Shown piece by piece: positions 63,663-64,000 of a DNA stretch of 64,000 nt (position 1 is the stretch's first letter; each line of letters starts with the position of its first letter). Origin of the DNA: Micromonospora rhizosphaerae. GTDB lineage: Bacteria; Actinomycetota; Actinomycetes; Mycobacteriales; Micromonosporaceae. The stretch lies in assembly GCF_900091465.1 (NCBI RefSeq), contig NZ_FMHV01000002.1, positions 5,642,001-5,706,000 of the forward strand, read 5' to 3'. A program made the position numbers and the translations under genes. The notes below the pieces were generated by a model. The model was not told the DNA's origin. It was given only the letters and a program-made list of their open reading frames with translations, and did not search any database.

Positions 63663-64000
63663 ATGGCGTGGTTCGAGGCCAGATGCCCGGTCGTCGCTGA
63701 CGAGCAGACCTGGATCGACGACAACCTACGGTGGTTCGTAGGCCAGTTCGGCAGCTCGTGGCTGCACTCGCCGGTCGTCTTGCCCACAGACGACTTCTTC
63801 CCGGGCGAATACTCCGGCTCTGAGCAGGACATTCGCGATGCGGTCACCAGGGTCTGCGGGTACATGGGGGTGGTCCCCGGGCGTGTACACGTTGACTTCA
63901 GTGCCGAGGCCCTCCCGGGTGAGGTGACGGACTGGATTCCGGTATCGGCCAGCTGGTCGGGCGCGGCAGGGCACTATCGCACCGTCGGCGGCAAGGCCCT
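63663..64000 (+). CDS. Hypothetical protein, runs off the window
   Basis: The frame is open from ATG 63663 to the window end (112 codons so far) with GGGAGG a few bases upstream. It begins MAWFEARCPVVADEQTWIDD and contains FFPGEYSGSEQDIRDAVTRV and a Gly/Trp-rich segment. The family is not known to me. The codon pattern (GC at third positions) is normal, so it is probably real. Confidence 0.75.
   Translation, partial: MAWFEARCPVVADEQTWIDDNLRWFVGQFGSSWLHSPVVLPTDDFFPGEYSGSEQDIRDAVTRVCGYMGVVPGRVHVDFSAEALPGEVTDWIPVSASWSGAAGHYRTVGGKA

Noticed and set aside
1..64000. CRISPR arrays, prophage modules or biosynthetic gene clusters
   Set aside because: No regularly spaced repeats, Cas genes, phage structural genes, or PKS/NRPS genes were seen.

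Overview
The window is high-GC DNA with GTG starts, strong purine-rich ribosome binding sites, MsiK-type sugar ABC operons that lack an ATPase gene, and many actinobacterial families (LtrA, HdeD, PrsW, ClpC with a UVR linker). It most resembles a chromosome of the Micromonosporaceae (for example Micromonospora). That assignment is an inference from gene content; no rRNA or tRNA gene was found to confirm it.

Layout. 0-6.9 kb: an IS3 remnant, a lipoprotein beta-propeller, a decayed oxidoreductase region, an IS5-type element with good inverted repeats, a MarR-controlled epoxide hydrolase/SnoaL operon, and a broken copy of an ATP-dependent DNA ligase. 6.9-17.2 kb: the best preserved block, a carbohydrate-utilisation locus. 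It holds a LacI regulator, a sugar-binding lipoprotein with two permeases, a secreted glucoamylase-like enzyme, a GH35 beta-galactosidase and a GH39 enzyme with a nonsense mutation. ACCGGT-centred palindromes lie in the two outward-facing promoter regions. 17.3-19.2 kb: two abutting broken transposases. 19.4-22.2 kb: a compact divergent cassette encoding a catalytically dead subtilisin-like protein, a Pro/Gln/Gly-rich small protein, an HTH regulator and a 67-residue protein. I consider this the best candidate for an undescribed system. 23.1-25.2 kb: a row of small genes of SUKH (SMI1/KNR4), CbrC/UPF0167, CxxC-rich and DUF4259 types, resembling an orphan immunity-gene array.

25.9-41.9 kb: an intact DNA ligase, a DUF4352 membrane protein, a MarR/membrane-protein divergent pair, then a dense gene graveyard (aldo/keto reductase, TMEM175 twice, MscS fragment, group II intron RT, CydA, serine recombinase, CBS, DJ-1, DAG kinase, ClpC half, HtpG end). 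Intact LtrA and MscS genes lie among them. 41.97-48.68 kb: two equal-length, near-identical IS110 copies in inverted orientation flank 3.9 kb of further mobile debris. 48.8-57.7 kb: PrsW, two adjacent IS5-type elements (one apparently using -1 frameshifting), BON and HdeD genes, fragments, then a hemerythrin-hydrolase fusion whose hydrolase has lost its nucleophile, coupled to a MOSC gene. 57.8-64 kb: truncated IS1182, two more IS110 elements, a broken unknown gene, and the start of a gene that runs off the window.

The region is a transposon-rich accessory zone with many 5'- or 3'-truncated genes. Several premature stops sit where a Trp codon is expected. Draft sequencing errors could explain some single-base frameshifts, but not the truncations and junctions. 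No CRISPR array, rRNA or tRNA gene was seen.
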